NCBI GenBank assembly: GCA_001179505.1
Contig: CDMY01000447.1
Coordinates: 143,096-207,095, forward strand
Length of the DNA stretch: 64,000 nt
Direction: 5' to 3'
From: Vitrella brassicaformis
Taxonomy: Eukaryota > Sar > Vitrellaceae
Below are positions 47,835 through 59,447 of the stretch, in pieces. A program made the position numbers and the translations under genes. Under the pieces are notes generated by a model. It did no database searches, had not been told where the DNA came from, and worked only from the letters and a program-made list of their open reading frames with translations. How positions within the stretch are numbered: position 1 is the first letter of the stretch; each line of letters opens with the position of its first letter.

Positions 47835-48328
47835 GGTCAGTCAGCTATGCGTGTGGAGATAGACAGAGGGAGGTGGGCCTAGGCTGAGTGGAGGGAGGGA
47901 CACCTCCAGGGGCCGACGCTAGAAGGCACCTTGCTGACTGCGCCACCCTCACGAGCTGGCTGGTACGGTCGAACGAACAATTGAAAGGTCGGATGGACAC
48001 GTCTTTCGCCCCGGGGTGTGCTGTGCCTCCGATGTGACCTTCAAACCGTTACTGTCAGGGTAATGAGTTCCCCGTGTAACAGATCTCCGGCCACCGTGAA
48101 GATCTTTTCCTGCCCTCCTTTGGTGTGTGCGGCCTCGTGTGTTTTGCAATGGTGAGCCGGAGAACTTTTGCTGTTTCAAAACAGATCTATCTATCCATCC
48201 ATCCATTCGTTCGTTTCGCATCACCACCGCTATCCTCGCCATGAGTATCCATAGACACAAAAACAGGACGCCCTTACACACATCTGTCTGCCTGTCCGTC
48301 ACCTGTCATATCGGTCCCACTCCCCGTC
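47835..48328. other. Spacer upstream of the SNF1-type gene
   Basis: Presumed promoter of the kinase gene and 3' region of the next minus-strand gene. CATC tetramers near 48186-48205. No gene seen. Confidence 0.5.
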
Positions 48329-51102
48329 TCAAGCCACCATGCCCTTCATTGTCTCGAAGAATTCCCTCTGTTCGGGAGACAGCTCACGTAGCATCTGCAC
48401 ACACAATGACATGCAGGCAGTGATCGTGCCGTGAGCCGTGTGTGCCCCTTCCTAGGTGGGTGGGTGTGTGCGTGCCTCGTCTGGTATTTGGCCGAAGTCG
48501 GCGCCCGTCGCTTTCCACGCTTCCCTCATATTCTCCTTGTCCTGCATGAATGAGACACATCCGCACCGCAACACTCGTCCGTCCATGTGTGTCGGCCGGC
48601 GGTCATCGCCGCTTCCTCTTTGCTTTCGTCGGTCACGCACCTGTTCTGTGAGTTCGCCCGAGGTCATGACCTCCTGTATCTCTCTCATCAACGGCTCGAC
48701 TTGCCGCCAATCGAAATCTATAAACACAACACAGCACAGACCACACGAGGCAGATGCACTGGCTGGTCATGTATTGTATTGTGTTGTTGTCGTTCGACGA
48801 TGCACGGCGCCGCAGGGCAAGGCAAGGCAAGGCAAGGCACCGGACGCAGGTACGGTACCTTTGGTGAGTTTGGCGAGTGCTTCAAGGCTCTCTGCGTCAT
48901 CGTCGCCGAGCCCCTCGAGGCCGCCCCCTTCCTGCAGCTGCTGCATGAGCTTGTTGAAGTCGCCCCCGCCCTCGCCACTCATGAGCTTCATCAGGTCACC
49001 CGCACCCTGCATACATCAATCCATCCATCGATACGCCCAAACACGTCAAAACACATACATCCTTTCTGTCTGGCTGGGCTGTATAGTAAGTATGTATGTG
49101 TGATGTGATGTTTGCCTACGGGCATTTGGGCCTGCATCCGTGACCTCCATGCCTGCTCTGACAGCTGCTGTGCCTTCCTGAAGACACACACGCCAACCAA
49201 CAACACAACAAGCACCATAATATGAGGCGACAGACAGACAGAACCACGCCTCTGCTCCCTCCCTCCCTCCCTCCCTTCAGGCACCTCAGCAACGTACCGT
49301 TCTGATATGCCGAATATGACTCTAAGCTGGTCGACCTTTGTGTCGTCCCTATCCTCGTCGTTGCCGTCCAGACATGCGAGCGTGTACCGCAGGTAGAGCG
49401 ACTCGAGCCTGTTCCGCGGCGCACGGCCGCTGTAGACGACGGGCGTGATGTTGACGTTGGACGCGAAGTGCATGAACAGGTGGGCCGCTGAGTCCATGTA
49501 GGCCGTCAGGGCATCCATCGCAGCTAGAAAAAGCAACGAAAGAAAAGGGGACGGACGAGAAGCCGTTCCAGTCAGTTTGCACCCCTTGTATTGTATCTGT
49601 CTGTCCGTCCGTCTGGCTCACCGAGTGTTGTGTTTCCCTCGATCTTGAGTGCGTCGACGGCGTTTTCCACCAGCCTGGCCAGCTGCACGCTCACCGCCTC
49701 GGCGTAGCTCTCGGCCGCGTCCGCATCGGTGAGATTGAGCTCCCGCTGCAGCGCCCGCAGCAGCAGCAGCTTCTCCTCCATCACAGGCGGCAATGGCTCC
49801 ATCTCCTCTTCTTCCGCCTCACCCTCTGCGGGTGACGATGATGACGTGTCAGCTGATGTCGCGTTGGCGGCGGCGGAAGTCTTGTTTTGTTGCTGTGATG
49901 CTGCTGCTGTCGTGTTGACGATCCCCTCGATCGGTGCCTCAAAGATGGGCGAGTCGATGCCCATGTTGGTCAGGGCTTGCAAGAGCTCGGGCGAGGGGGG
50001 CTCGGAGGAATCCACCGCTGTCGCTGCTGTATCGTTGACCGCCACCCCGCTCGCCACAGTCGTTTCTGTTGTTGTGGCGGTGCTGTTGTTGGCAGAGGGA
50101 CGGGCAGCGTCGGCCTTCACGGCGGTCTCTTCCTTGGTCGGCAGCGGCTCAAGCTTCACCTCGGGCAAGACGATCGTGTTTGCCTCCGGGAACTCGCCGG
50201 GCGGCGCGCAGGCCTCGAGCAGCTTAAATGCATAGAGCGCCATGGTCTTGTGTGGCGCTGGGTCGCCTCCACTGATTTCCTTGAATGAAGATGCCCGTAG
50301 GCCCTCTCTGGACCGCCTGAAGAAGCCGCTCAGCCACTTGCGGGGCTGGGGGGCGGCCGGGGGAGCCGAAGAGGGGGAGGGAGAGAGGGAGAGGGACTCG
50401 GCGAAGGGGGGTGCGGCAGCTTCTTGGGCAGTGGTGGAAGCGGATGGCTCGGAAACACGCTCTGCAGCAGTCGGGTGCCATAGAAGAAGACGTGCCTTCT
50501 GCGCTCGTCGTTCATCGTCTGATCGTCTTACCAATTGCCAGCGTCGTCGGGTCGGCATTGTTGACGGCTTTCCTCAGGTCCACCACGGGCGCAGGCGGGG
50601 CATTGTTGACCTCCCTCGTCACCCACAACGCCTCCCTCGCCCGCTTCTCCCTCTCAAGCACACTTGAACGGCCACCAAACCTATCAAACACATCCTCACG
50701 CCGCGCGGTCAACGCCACGACGACCGCCACGACACTCGCAAACAGCACACCCTTCTGCCAGAGTGGCAGCGACTGCATGGAAGGCCACAGGACGAAACGA
50801 ATCCACTCAGCTCCCCTGTAGGCCGGTGCCGGGGGCGGTGTTGGTGGCGAACGGCTGAACCATCTCGCGTGGAGAGCCACGGCAGATTCGCATTCACCAT
50901 CAGAGGCAGAGGGCGATGGACACAATGGATGAAGCGTCGTGCCGTGTTGCCTTCTTGGTGGTGGGTGAGGCCTGTGCAGGGCAATATGACGCTGGAGGGG
51001 GCGAGATCTTCGGAGGGAGGGCGGGATGAAGCCTGACGCGATGGGTGGAACGATGAGAAGGATCAGCGGCAAGATGGATGGCATGCGTGCTGGAGCTGAC
51101 AT
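48329..51102 (-). CDS. Putative plastid-imported protein of unknown function, bipartite leader
   Basis: ATG 51102 starts MSAPARMPSILPLILLIVPP, a signal peptide ending IASG, followed at once by F and an Arg-rich, acid-poor stretch (FIPPSLRRSRPLQRHIALHR). A phenylalanine right after the cut site is the known mark of import into complex red plastids. A membrane helix follows (VLFASVVAVVVALTA). The next exon has disordered parts around RKWLSGFFRRSREGLR and an acidic core, then LQRELNLTDADAAESYAEAV and VQLARLVENAVDAL. Later exons give AMDALTAYMDSAAHLFMHFA, RLESLYLRYTLACLDGNDED, KLMSGEGGGDFNKLMQQLQE, DFDWRQVEPLMREIQEVM and MLRELSPEQREFFETMKGMV at the end. The helical middle vaguely recalls plastid envelope or stroma scaffold proteins, but I cannot name it. 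It is head-to-head with the GAR-domain gene. Confidence 0.65.
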
Positions 51103-51377
51103 AGCCTGTCGTCCTGATCGTTCTCCTCCTTCTTCCGTACCTTGGGAACGAACGAAAGAAGGACTTCAAGCTCGCATCTCCGTGAAACTGCTCCTGAGAG
51201 CGGTTCCTGTAGTTGAGCCATCCATCCAAGCCGTGCCGACACACCGGACAGTATCGGTTTCTCCGTTCGATTGTTCTGAGGGGCAGATGCGTTTGTCACA
51301 TCGAGGAAACTGATGAAGCTGAGGGCTTGAGAAACCGAGCCAAAGTGGGAGCGAGGTAAACACATCTCCCGAAACGG

Positions 51378-54300
51378 ATGGGCCCGTATCTGTTGTTTGG
51401 TCCTCTGGACGTGCTCAACCTCCAAGGGGCATCCATCGGCAAGACCCATGCGCTCACGTGTCAAGTAGATGTGGTCGCCGGCACCACCGGACAATGCATC
51501 AAGCGGGCATCCATACAGGTCCATCCATCCATCCAAAGCTTCAAACGACCAACGCAAAAGACCGCCAACCCACCGTATCTCTGTGTTATGGTGCAGATCC
51601 CTCCGTCGAGCGAGGGTTCCATCGCTATCGACCTTCCCGCATTGAAGTCCCTCTCCCTCAGCCTGACCGTCACAGCCGACAGGGACAACACGACCACCCT
51701 CATCGGCCGTGTGTGCATCCCATCCTCATGCTTGCCGCCAGCGGGGCCCAACGCGCCGCCCTCTGAGGCCCTTATCCCGCTCGAGGGCACGCCCAGGGGC
51801 AGCGACGCCCGCGCCGCATACGAGCCGTATGAGTATGACCTGAGGAGCGCGTGTGCTGGTGGGGTGAGGCTGCCACCCCCGCCACACGGGCGTGTGGGCG
51901 ATTTGCGTGTGATGGTGCGGTATGTGGACGCCGCCATGGCCGCTGGGCAATCGGAGGTGGACAGATCATTCATCGCACAGGTAACTCTTGTGGGAGCGAA
52001 ACGTCATGTATGTATACGGGTCCATACTGGTTTTGTTTTGGTGTGTACGCAGGACTTCTACAATGTGTTGCTGACGAGTCTTCACGAGTCCACCTCCCCC
52101 CACTCCCTCAGCCCCTCTGCACGCCGCATGCCGCCTCTCCCCCAGCAGACACCCCCAGGCCCAGCGCCACACACAGCCACCCCTCCCACACACATGCGCA
52201 AGGGCGCCACGGTGGACGTGCTGCCGTCGCCAGGGGCCGTGAGTTACTACTCGGCCCAGTCGGGCGGACCGTCGCCTGCGGGCAAACTGGGGAGGGCGCA
52301 GACGTACGGGACGGGAGGGAGGGGGGCGTGGACACCGGAGAAACCCAGAACTGCACGTAAGGTTGGAGAGGGGGGGATTCATTGGGTACAATGCGGCATT
52401 GTGGGTGGGTGTGTCGGTGAGCAGGAAGTCCTGTGTCGCCTGATTATGCGTCGCGGGGGATCGTCATGCGACGCACATTCACCATGGGCACACGGACCAA
52501 TACAGTGAGCGCGGGTGTGTGCAAATGGGACGGCAATTTGCACACCTGCGTGTGTGTATGGGTTGGCAGCAAAACAGCGTAGCGATAGACGAGGAGAGCA
52601 AATCGCGCCGGCTCACCAGGGAAGAAGGTACGCGCCAACACGGGAGTCGCATTCCTGCCCACGTACGCTGCTGTGTCTGTGAGTATACAGACAGATTGGC
52701 GGCTGAGGAGCGGCGTCGTGAGGAGCAGCAGGCGGAGATAGACAACCTGGTGTACCATCGCACAGAACACCTGCAGCAACTCATCAACTCACAAGACGGT
52801 AAGTGGGTGGGTGGATGGTTGGGACGATGGGCGGTACGGTACCACAAGCACATTTCCACCCATGTGTGTGTTTTGGTGTGCAGAGAAGCTGGCCATGTTG
52901 GGCCCCATGCAGGAGGAGGCGGAGGCCATCAAGGCCAAATACGGCGAGCTCGAGAAAGCCAGACTAGACATGCAGGTACTCATGCAGAGACACGCACACA
53001 CACAACTTTCCACACACACAAGTGGGAGCCTCTTCGTTATCTGGTTATGTGTAGGGGAGTTTGAAGGCGGCGACGGAGAAGTTTGAGTGTCGTCAGCAGG
53101 AGGCGCAGCAGCTGCTCAGCGACCTCCACCAGGCCAAAGCCGACACCGAACGCCGCGATGTCGACCTCATCGGAGCCAACTCCGCAAAGGACACTGAGAT
53201 CGAACTACTCAAACAGACGCTCAGAGAGCATCAGCAGCAAAATGAGGTCGGCACCACGCAGGCACGGCACCTTCAGTGGTTCCAGGTGTATGTTGGTGCG
53301 TGAAGGCGTTGTCGCAGTGCATTGTGAGTCGCGAGGACTACCAGAAGCAGACGGAGGAGCTGCAGCAGACAATACGCCTGTAAGCAAGCCATTCATCGAG
53401 ACATGACATTGACAGACATGAGCCAATGGATCCCTGTCTGTCTGTCAGTGAGCGTGCTCGCCGCGAGGCCATCGAGAAGGAGGCGCAGCGGGCAGCAAGA
53501 GACTTCGAGGCGTGTGTGTCGAGTGAGACTGCCGTCACGCAACAAATCCTCGTCGAGAAGGAGCATCTCACCCAACAGCTAGCCGCACTCAGGACACAGA
53601 ACGGTGAGTACACACACACTGAGGCCGACACTCATTCATTTCTGTGTGTGTATGCCCACTCCTTTTCCCACCAGATGAGTACCGTCGCAGTTTGGCTGCC
53701 TTCGAGGAGGAGGCCACGCGGCAGACGGCAGACAAGACAGACAAAGAGAAAATGGTATGTACTCGTGTGTGTCTGCATAGGCTCGCCACCTTCCCTCCCA
53801 CCTCCCTGCGTGTCTACAGGCCATCGAGTTGTCGTCTGTGCGTCGGGAGCTGGAGACGGCCCTCAAGGAGATACACAGACTCGATGCCGCCAGACAACAA
53901 CAGTCAGCAGGGGAAAGCCACGAAACAGCCACAGTCATCTCCCGCCGTTCGTATGTGTCGTGTGCAGGGCATCCGAGATGGATTCGCTTCAGCGGTCCGC
54001 CGAGTCTGAGCTCCGCGAGGCTGAGAACGCCAGGCTGCGGGCACTCGATGAGAAGAATGAAACACTCGCACAGATGCGGTGAGTGAGAGGGGCAAGGAAA
54101 GAGAGCGACGCAACCTTTGCCCCGTCTGCTGCAGGCAGGCAGAGCGGTTGCTAGAGGAGCGTGATGGCATGATCAGAGTGAGAAGAGGACGCTTAGCATT
54201 GCAAGCCTCTGAGTGTTGTTCTGGTGATGTGTGCAGCCTTTGGAGGACGAATCCTGCGCCAAGGACGCCCACATCCACGAGCTGACCAACCGCATCAACT

Positions 54301-56135
54301 CACTCAGGCACACGAGCATGACAACGAGAGGACGCAGATGTGAGAATGTCGTCTCTTCCCCTTCGTGTGTGTTGTCGTGCAGTGACTTGGACAGGATGGT
54401 CAAGCAAGCGAATGCCCGCAGCCTCGAGCAGGAACAGATCAACAGGCAGCTGCAAAACACCCTCGACGAGGAGAGACAGACGTACCAGCAGCTGCTGCGA
54501 GCAGGTAGGTAGGACGCCACAAGATAAGTCCATTCAGCACTGTGTGACATCCTGCTTTGGTGTTCCGGTATGTGTGTGTGTGTGTGCCGGGCCAGATCGT
54601 GAGCGCTACAGTGAGATGGAGGATAAGCTGCGGCAGGAGTGTGCTCAGCTGCAGGAGACATCCGGCGCCCTCGACTTAGCGCACAGGACGGCAGAGAACC
54701 ACCGACTCAAAGTGACAAACAAACAAACAAACAACCAGAGAACTTCCCCCCGGAACAACCCGCCCGCACTCGAACACTCTCTCCGTTTCCACCAGGTTGA
54801 GGATCAGTTGGCTGCCAGTCGCGCTGAGTGTGAGCGGCTCCGCGTAGAGAAGGCATCGTATAACGAAGTGAGATATACAGACAGACAGACAGACAGACGG
54901 TCGGAGGCATGTGTGAATGGAATATACCCCTCCTGCTGTGGCCTTCAGTTGCACCGTGAGTTCGAGAGCGTCCAGAAGGAGCTCAACGAAAGCAACCAGG
55001 TCGGAGCACAGAGAGACACGATCGATCACGCAGCGACACACCATTCCCGTGCGGTTCTGTATGTGTGTGTCGTGTGTCAGTGCCGCGCGACACTTCACGG
55101 CGAGCTGGCGTCGCTGGCTCAGCAATTTCAGGATTTCTTGCAGGAATGGGAAAGTAATTCATCGACACAACACGATGAAGACGCCACAGGGGCGAGGCCG
55201 GGCTATTGCTATTGTGTGTGCGGATGTGGTGTCGTGTCAGGTGGCAAGAGCACACACACGTCGGAGCTGGAGATCAAAAACGCCGAAATTAGGTGCCTCA
55301 TGGCCAGGTGCGGCAGTCATTGCACAATTAACACGTGTGTCTCCACTCACTAATGAACTGCATCGCATCCGCCTGTGCTGTGTCTGTGTGTGTGTAGGCT
55401 GAAGCAGCTGATGACCAAGTACCAGCCGCTCAAGGGCGATGTCATCGACGAGCTGCTGGCCCAATACGTCAACACATTCCACCCGCCAGTACCTTTCTTC
55501 CGGCTCGATGATGGTCGGGCGACATACAGGCACACACACACAGGAGACAGACCTACACGCAGACGCCGATTCTCCTTGTCTGCGCCTGCCTGCCTGGCTG
55601 CCTGGCTGGCTGCAGGTGTGTATTTGTTCGGCACACGGCGGGTCATTGTCCGCATACACAACAACGACAAACTCGTCTGTAAGCACACAACACAACTGAG
55701 GCGACAATACACAGTGCTAGGGCATCAAATGTGTGTCTCCGTGTAGTCCGCATTGGCGGCGGTTTCTGCGACTTCGAGAAATTCATCGACCAGTACGCAA
55801 GCGAGGAGCTAGCCAAACTAGAAAACAGAGGTGGGGTGGGGAGGGGGGCGCTGGCAGCTGGAAACACCAACACACACTCAAGTGCGCTCACCCTCGTGTG
55901 TGTGTCAGAGCTGGCTGCGTCTTCCCCGGCCCAGGTACGCACCGACGGCAGTCCGAAGGGAGACCTCCCCGGCCCACTGCCACCATCCGGTGCTGCCAAT
56001 CGTCGGCAGCTGCGCAGCAACACCACCACGGGCATCCGGCTGCCTGGGTTTACCATCCGATCGCGGGGCGGAAGCGCACAGGTGACAGCACGGGTGACTT
56101 CACACACGAGGGGAGAGGGGCCGATGCAACAGTGA
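51378..56135 (+). CDS. Coiled-coil protein with a GAS2-type GAR domain
   Basis: ATG 51378 opens MGPYLLFGPLDVLNLQGASI, a beta-rich region with LKSLSLSLTVTADRDNTTTL and GRVGDLRVMVRYVD that looks C2-like. After a Pro/Ser linker about 15 short exons encode continuous coiled coil, for example EERRREEQQAEIDNLVYHRT, MLGPMQEEAEAIKAKYGELE, DTEIELLKQTLREHQQQNE, AIEKEAQRAARDFEACVSS and ERYSEMEDKLRQECAQLQE. Near the end are QLMTKYQPLKGDVIDELLAQ and PVPFFRLDD, then GVYLFGTRRVIVRIHNNDKL and RIGGGFCDFEKFIDQYASEE. The last two match the GAR (GAS2-related) domain, including its glycine-rich RVGGGW-like strand. GAR domains bind microtubules and often link them to actin. A structural role at centrosome, basal body or cortex is inferred. 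The protein ends in a basic Ser/Arg tail. Introns often end in (TG)nCAG. Confidence 0.75.
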
Positions 56136-57691
56136 ATGGGTGAGGTGACTGGGGGAAAGGGAGAGGGGGTGTGCATGGCATGGTGTGCTCGTGGGATGGG
56201 AGAGACAACACAGACCTTCCAGTGTTGCTTCATGTATGTGGGGGGAGGGGCTTGGCTTCAACGAGTGGACGGACGGACGTGTTGGTCGGGTATGTGGGTG
56301 GGGGATGGATGGATGGATGGCTGCATGCCACGAATGTACACCAAATCCTTATACACGATAGAATAAAGGGCGGCCTGTCTGGCCAGGCCAGGCCAGGCCG
56401 CCCTGAGTCTGTCAGCCACTCGGTTCGTTCGAAGGTCTGTCTCTGTTAGCCAACACACGTGTCTCCCCTGCCCCCCCGATCAGCCAGCCATCCAGTCATG
56501 AATCCAGCCACTCGATTCGCGAGCGTCGTTACCTTGCGGGCAGAGAGAGAGGCAGGCAGGCAGGCAGACAGGAGGCCATTGCCCGGCTGGCCACTAGGTA
56601 GATATTAGGTAGTGGTTGATATGATCTCTCCCCACCACATCACGGCACGGCATGACACGCCACATCAATCAATCAATGGATGGATGGATGGATTCATCAA
56701 GGCACCGATGCGCTAACTGAGCGCTGGCTGGCAAACACCTCGCAGATAGGTAGGTAGTAGATAAGATAGTCAGATGGCTGGACGGGGGGAGAGAGACTGA
56801 CTAGGCCATACACAGGAGAAGGCAGACAGGCAGGCAGGCAGGCAGGCCAGGAAGGGTAGAGAGGACGATAGGGGTGTGTGTGTGGGTGTGTGCGTATGTG
56901 GTTTGTTTTGGTGGGGAGGGGGCAAGGCAAAAATATGTACACGTGCGTGTCACGGAGACGGTGCCTCCATCCATCCATCAATCCATCCATCGATCCATCC
57001 TTTAAGCAGCCAGCCATTTCGCACGCCCATCCCGCCCGCTCGCGCACGCCCATCCCGCCCGCTCGTCTCCCCACGTAAATCGGGCGGGGCAAATCCGGAC
57101 AGGCATACACACACTGACATCCATCGGCTGGCCTTCAAATCTCTCCCCTTCCTCTCTCTCTCTCTCTCTCTCTCTCTCGTGCATGCACATATGCATATCA
57201 TCCGGGTGAATGCATTCACACATTCATTCGTCAACACGTCTGTCCGTCCGTCCGTCCGTCCGTCCGTCATTCCATTGATCGATCGCGGGCCCTCCTTTTG
57301 GCCACCCAAACCACCCACACCCAACCGAACATCCATTCGTCCATCCGTCCATCGGCTATGCATTCACATACATACGCGCATTGATTGCATTATAGGTATA
57401 CAGGTAGATGGGATAACAACCAAGCAAGCCAGAAGCGTACGCACGTACGCATCAGCAGCCAGTTATCAGCCAGTGATAGGTAGGTAGAGTGAGTAGGGTG
57501 AGTGAATGAGCGACGCCATGCCATGCCATCCAGTAGTATAGCTGTGCACAGGTGAATAGATAGATAGATGCGCACCTGATCGACCAGCATGACCACACGC
57601 AAGCAAGGAGGCGCCTGTGCCCATTACCCATTCCATCTCTTCTGTGCACCCCACCCCCAAACCCCCCCACCGAGAGTGTGGATCCGTCAGG
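56136..57691. other. Long convergent spacer full of short tandem repeats
   Basis: Lies between the GAR gene and PP2C. It has GATG/CCAT tetramer runs (56303-56320, 56676-56690, 56965-57000), GCAG runs (56545-56565, 56820-56845), (TC)n at 57150-57178, TCCG tetramers at 57239-57268 and TAGATAGA at 57555-57570. Open frames here are repeat artefacts. No gene seen. Confidence 0.6.
56362..56404 (+). terminator. AATAAA signal plus GC hairpin after the GAR gene
   Basis: AATAAA at 56362-56367 runs directly into an 11-bp inverted repeat, AGGGCGGCCTG (56367-56377) with CAGGCCGCCCT (56394-56404). The loop itself is GGCC-rich. It sits about 230 bases after the stop at 56135. Confidence 0.5.
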
Positions 57692-59112
57692 TCAGGGTGC
57701 GTTGAGGAAGACGACAATGACGGTGGTGTCGTCGATGACCTCCTCCTCGGCCCGCCATCTCTGGTTGCTCTCCTTGACCAGGGCGTCGCAGGCCGCCTGC
57801 GGGTCCTGCTTGTCGTGGAAGGGGCTCACGATCTTGACCACCTCCTCGTTGTCTATGAACTCCCACACGCCGTCGCTCGCCAGCACGATGAACTTGTCCT
57901 CGCTTGTCAAGGTAAAGATCTTGATCTCGGGCTCGGCCGTCACACCCACCGATGCTGCCACGCTGTCGCCCATCGACCGCGACATGGCGAGGCCCGGCGC
58001 GTCCTGGTCCTTGAGCCACACACGTGGGGGGCCGATGGGCTCCCCGTCTGAGCCCCGAAACGACTCGACGCGCCCGTCGCGGTCTTCGATGCGCTTCTTC
58101 TCGTCGGGGCGGTCCGGCTTGTGGTCGTCACTCAACGCCTGAGCTGACCAACGACCGTCTGCACGCACACACACACAGACGTGAATATGAATCCATGAGT
58201 GGGTGTCCATGCAGGTGTGGCTGGTGTGGTGGGTGGGAGTGGGGGTGTGTGGGACACGCGCCTTTGAATTTGCCGCAGATGGCTCGGCTGTCTCCCACAC
58301 TGGCCGAGTAGAGTGTGGCGCCGCGGATGAACACTGATATGGTCGTCGAACCTGCACACAACCAGAAGCCCGCCAGTACAATGTCACTTGACCCTCTTCT
58401 CTCACCCCGCCGCCCCTGTGCCCACCCCACCTGAGAATGTGATATCGAGTGACGACCGAAAGAGCTCGTGGTTGGTCTTGTGGAATGCCTTTTGTATGGC
58501 GGCCTTGGGGTCGGTGCGGAGGGTGGGCTCGCTCTGCAGGTAGTTGGGGAGCCGGCGGGTGATGAGTTGGCTGACCTCTCTGCCCTGGTAGCCGTGGCCG
58601 TCCATGACGCAGAAAAAGTACTGCGTGGGGTCGTTGGCGAACTGCTCGATCTCAAAGTGGCTGTCCTGGTTGACCTTGTTGGGGTTCATCGGCACCACCC
58701 CTACCTTGCTCTTGCTCGCATACTTGGACACCACCCCGCCCCGCCCCACCTTCAAGTTGCTCTTGGCCTCCTCCTGCACAGCGTGCTCCACCACACCGTC
58801 CGCCTCGAACCCCTGAGTGCCCGACACCACCGACAGGCGGCGCCGCTGCTGGGTAGCCGCCGCAGACGCCTTGTCAGTGGGCGACTTGGAGGCAGGGGAG
58901 TTGGAGCGGTCCTTGCCGGCAGCGGGCGACTTGGCCCCCGACCCACCACCTCCCAGCTTCCCCGATGCACCCAGAGCACTCGAAGGGGAGGCGCCTCCCG
59001 AGGTGGGCTTGGCCGCCTTGCCTGCGGCCCCTGCCGACGGTGTGAGAGAGGGGTTGCCGGCGCCCTTTGGGGGGCTCTTTTTGCCAGACGAGGGGGACGA
59101 CGAGGCCTTCAT
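57692..59112 (-). CDS. PP2C-family protein phosphatase
   Basis: Three exons. ATG 59112 starts MKASSSPSSGKKSPPKGAGN, followed by a Ser/Pro/Gly-rich leader of about 100 residues. The catalytic domain shows the PP2C series: KVNQDSHFEIEQF, YFFCVMDGHGYQGREVSQLI (metal-binding DGHG), TLYSASVGDSRAICGKFK, ALSDDHKPDRPDEKKRIEDR, GLAMSRSMGDSVAASVGVTA, EPEIKIFTL and DKFIVLASDGVWEFIDNEEV, and it ends DDTTVIVVFLNAP. It is a manganese/magnesium-dependent Ser/Thr phosphatase. The target is unknown; PP2Cs commonly reverse SNF1- or stress-kinase signalling, and a SNF1-type gene lies 10 kb away, but a link is speculation. Start chosen at the first ATG in frame. Head-to-head with the CHMP4 gene, 335 bases apart. 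Confidence 0.92.
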
Positions 59113-59447
59113 CGACAGATAGCGAGCCACACACACGCGAGAGCGACTTCGGCAGAGCCGAAAGGTCGGGAGGAGCGAGGGAACGAGAACGACTGTCGAG
59201 GGTCTCAAACAAGACAACAACTGCTCGACGGGCACCCTCTCCGATTCACTGCAACGGAGCGTGGCCTGGGGGAAGAGAAATCGCACCCTCTTCGGGCGAT
59301 CGGTGCGAGCTTAGACGCAGAGGAGTTGAAACGTTCCCAGAGGCGTCCAGGGGAGTGAGTGTGTTGATCACAGCAGCTAAGCTTTTGTTTTTTCTGATCT
59401 CACTGAGGAGCTCTCCCAGTCTTGACGCCCTTCACTGTTTTGCCGAA

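Noticed and set aside
56876-57487. Open frame over CCAT and TCCG repeats
   Set aside because: Read-through of tandem repeats (SIHPSIHPSIHP type).
58468-59358. 296-residue plus-strand frame opposite PP2C
   Set aside because: Antisense shadow of a GC-rich coding exon; the PP2C motifs on the minus strand explain the region.
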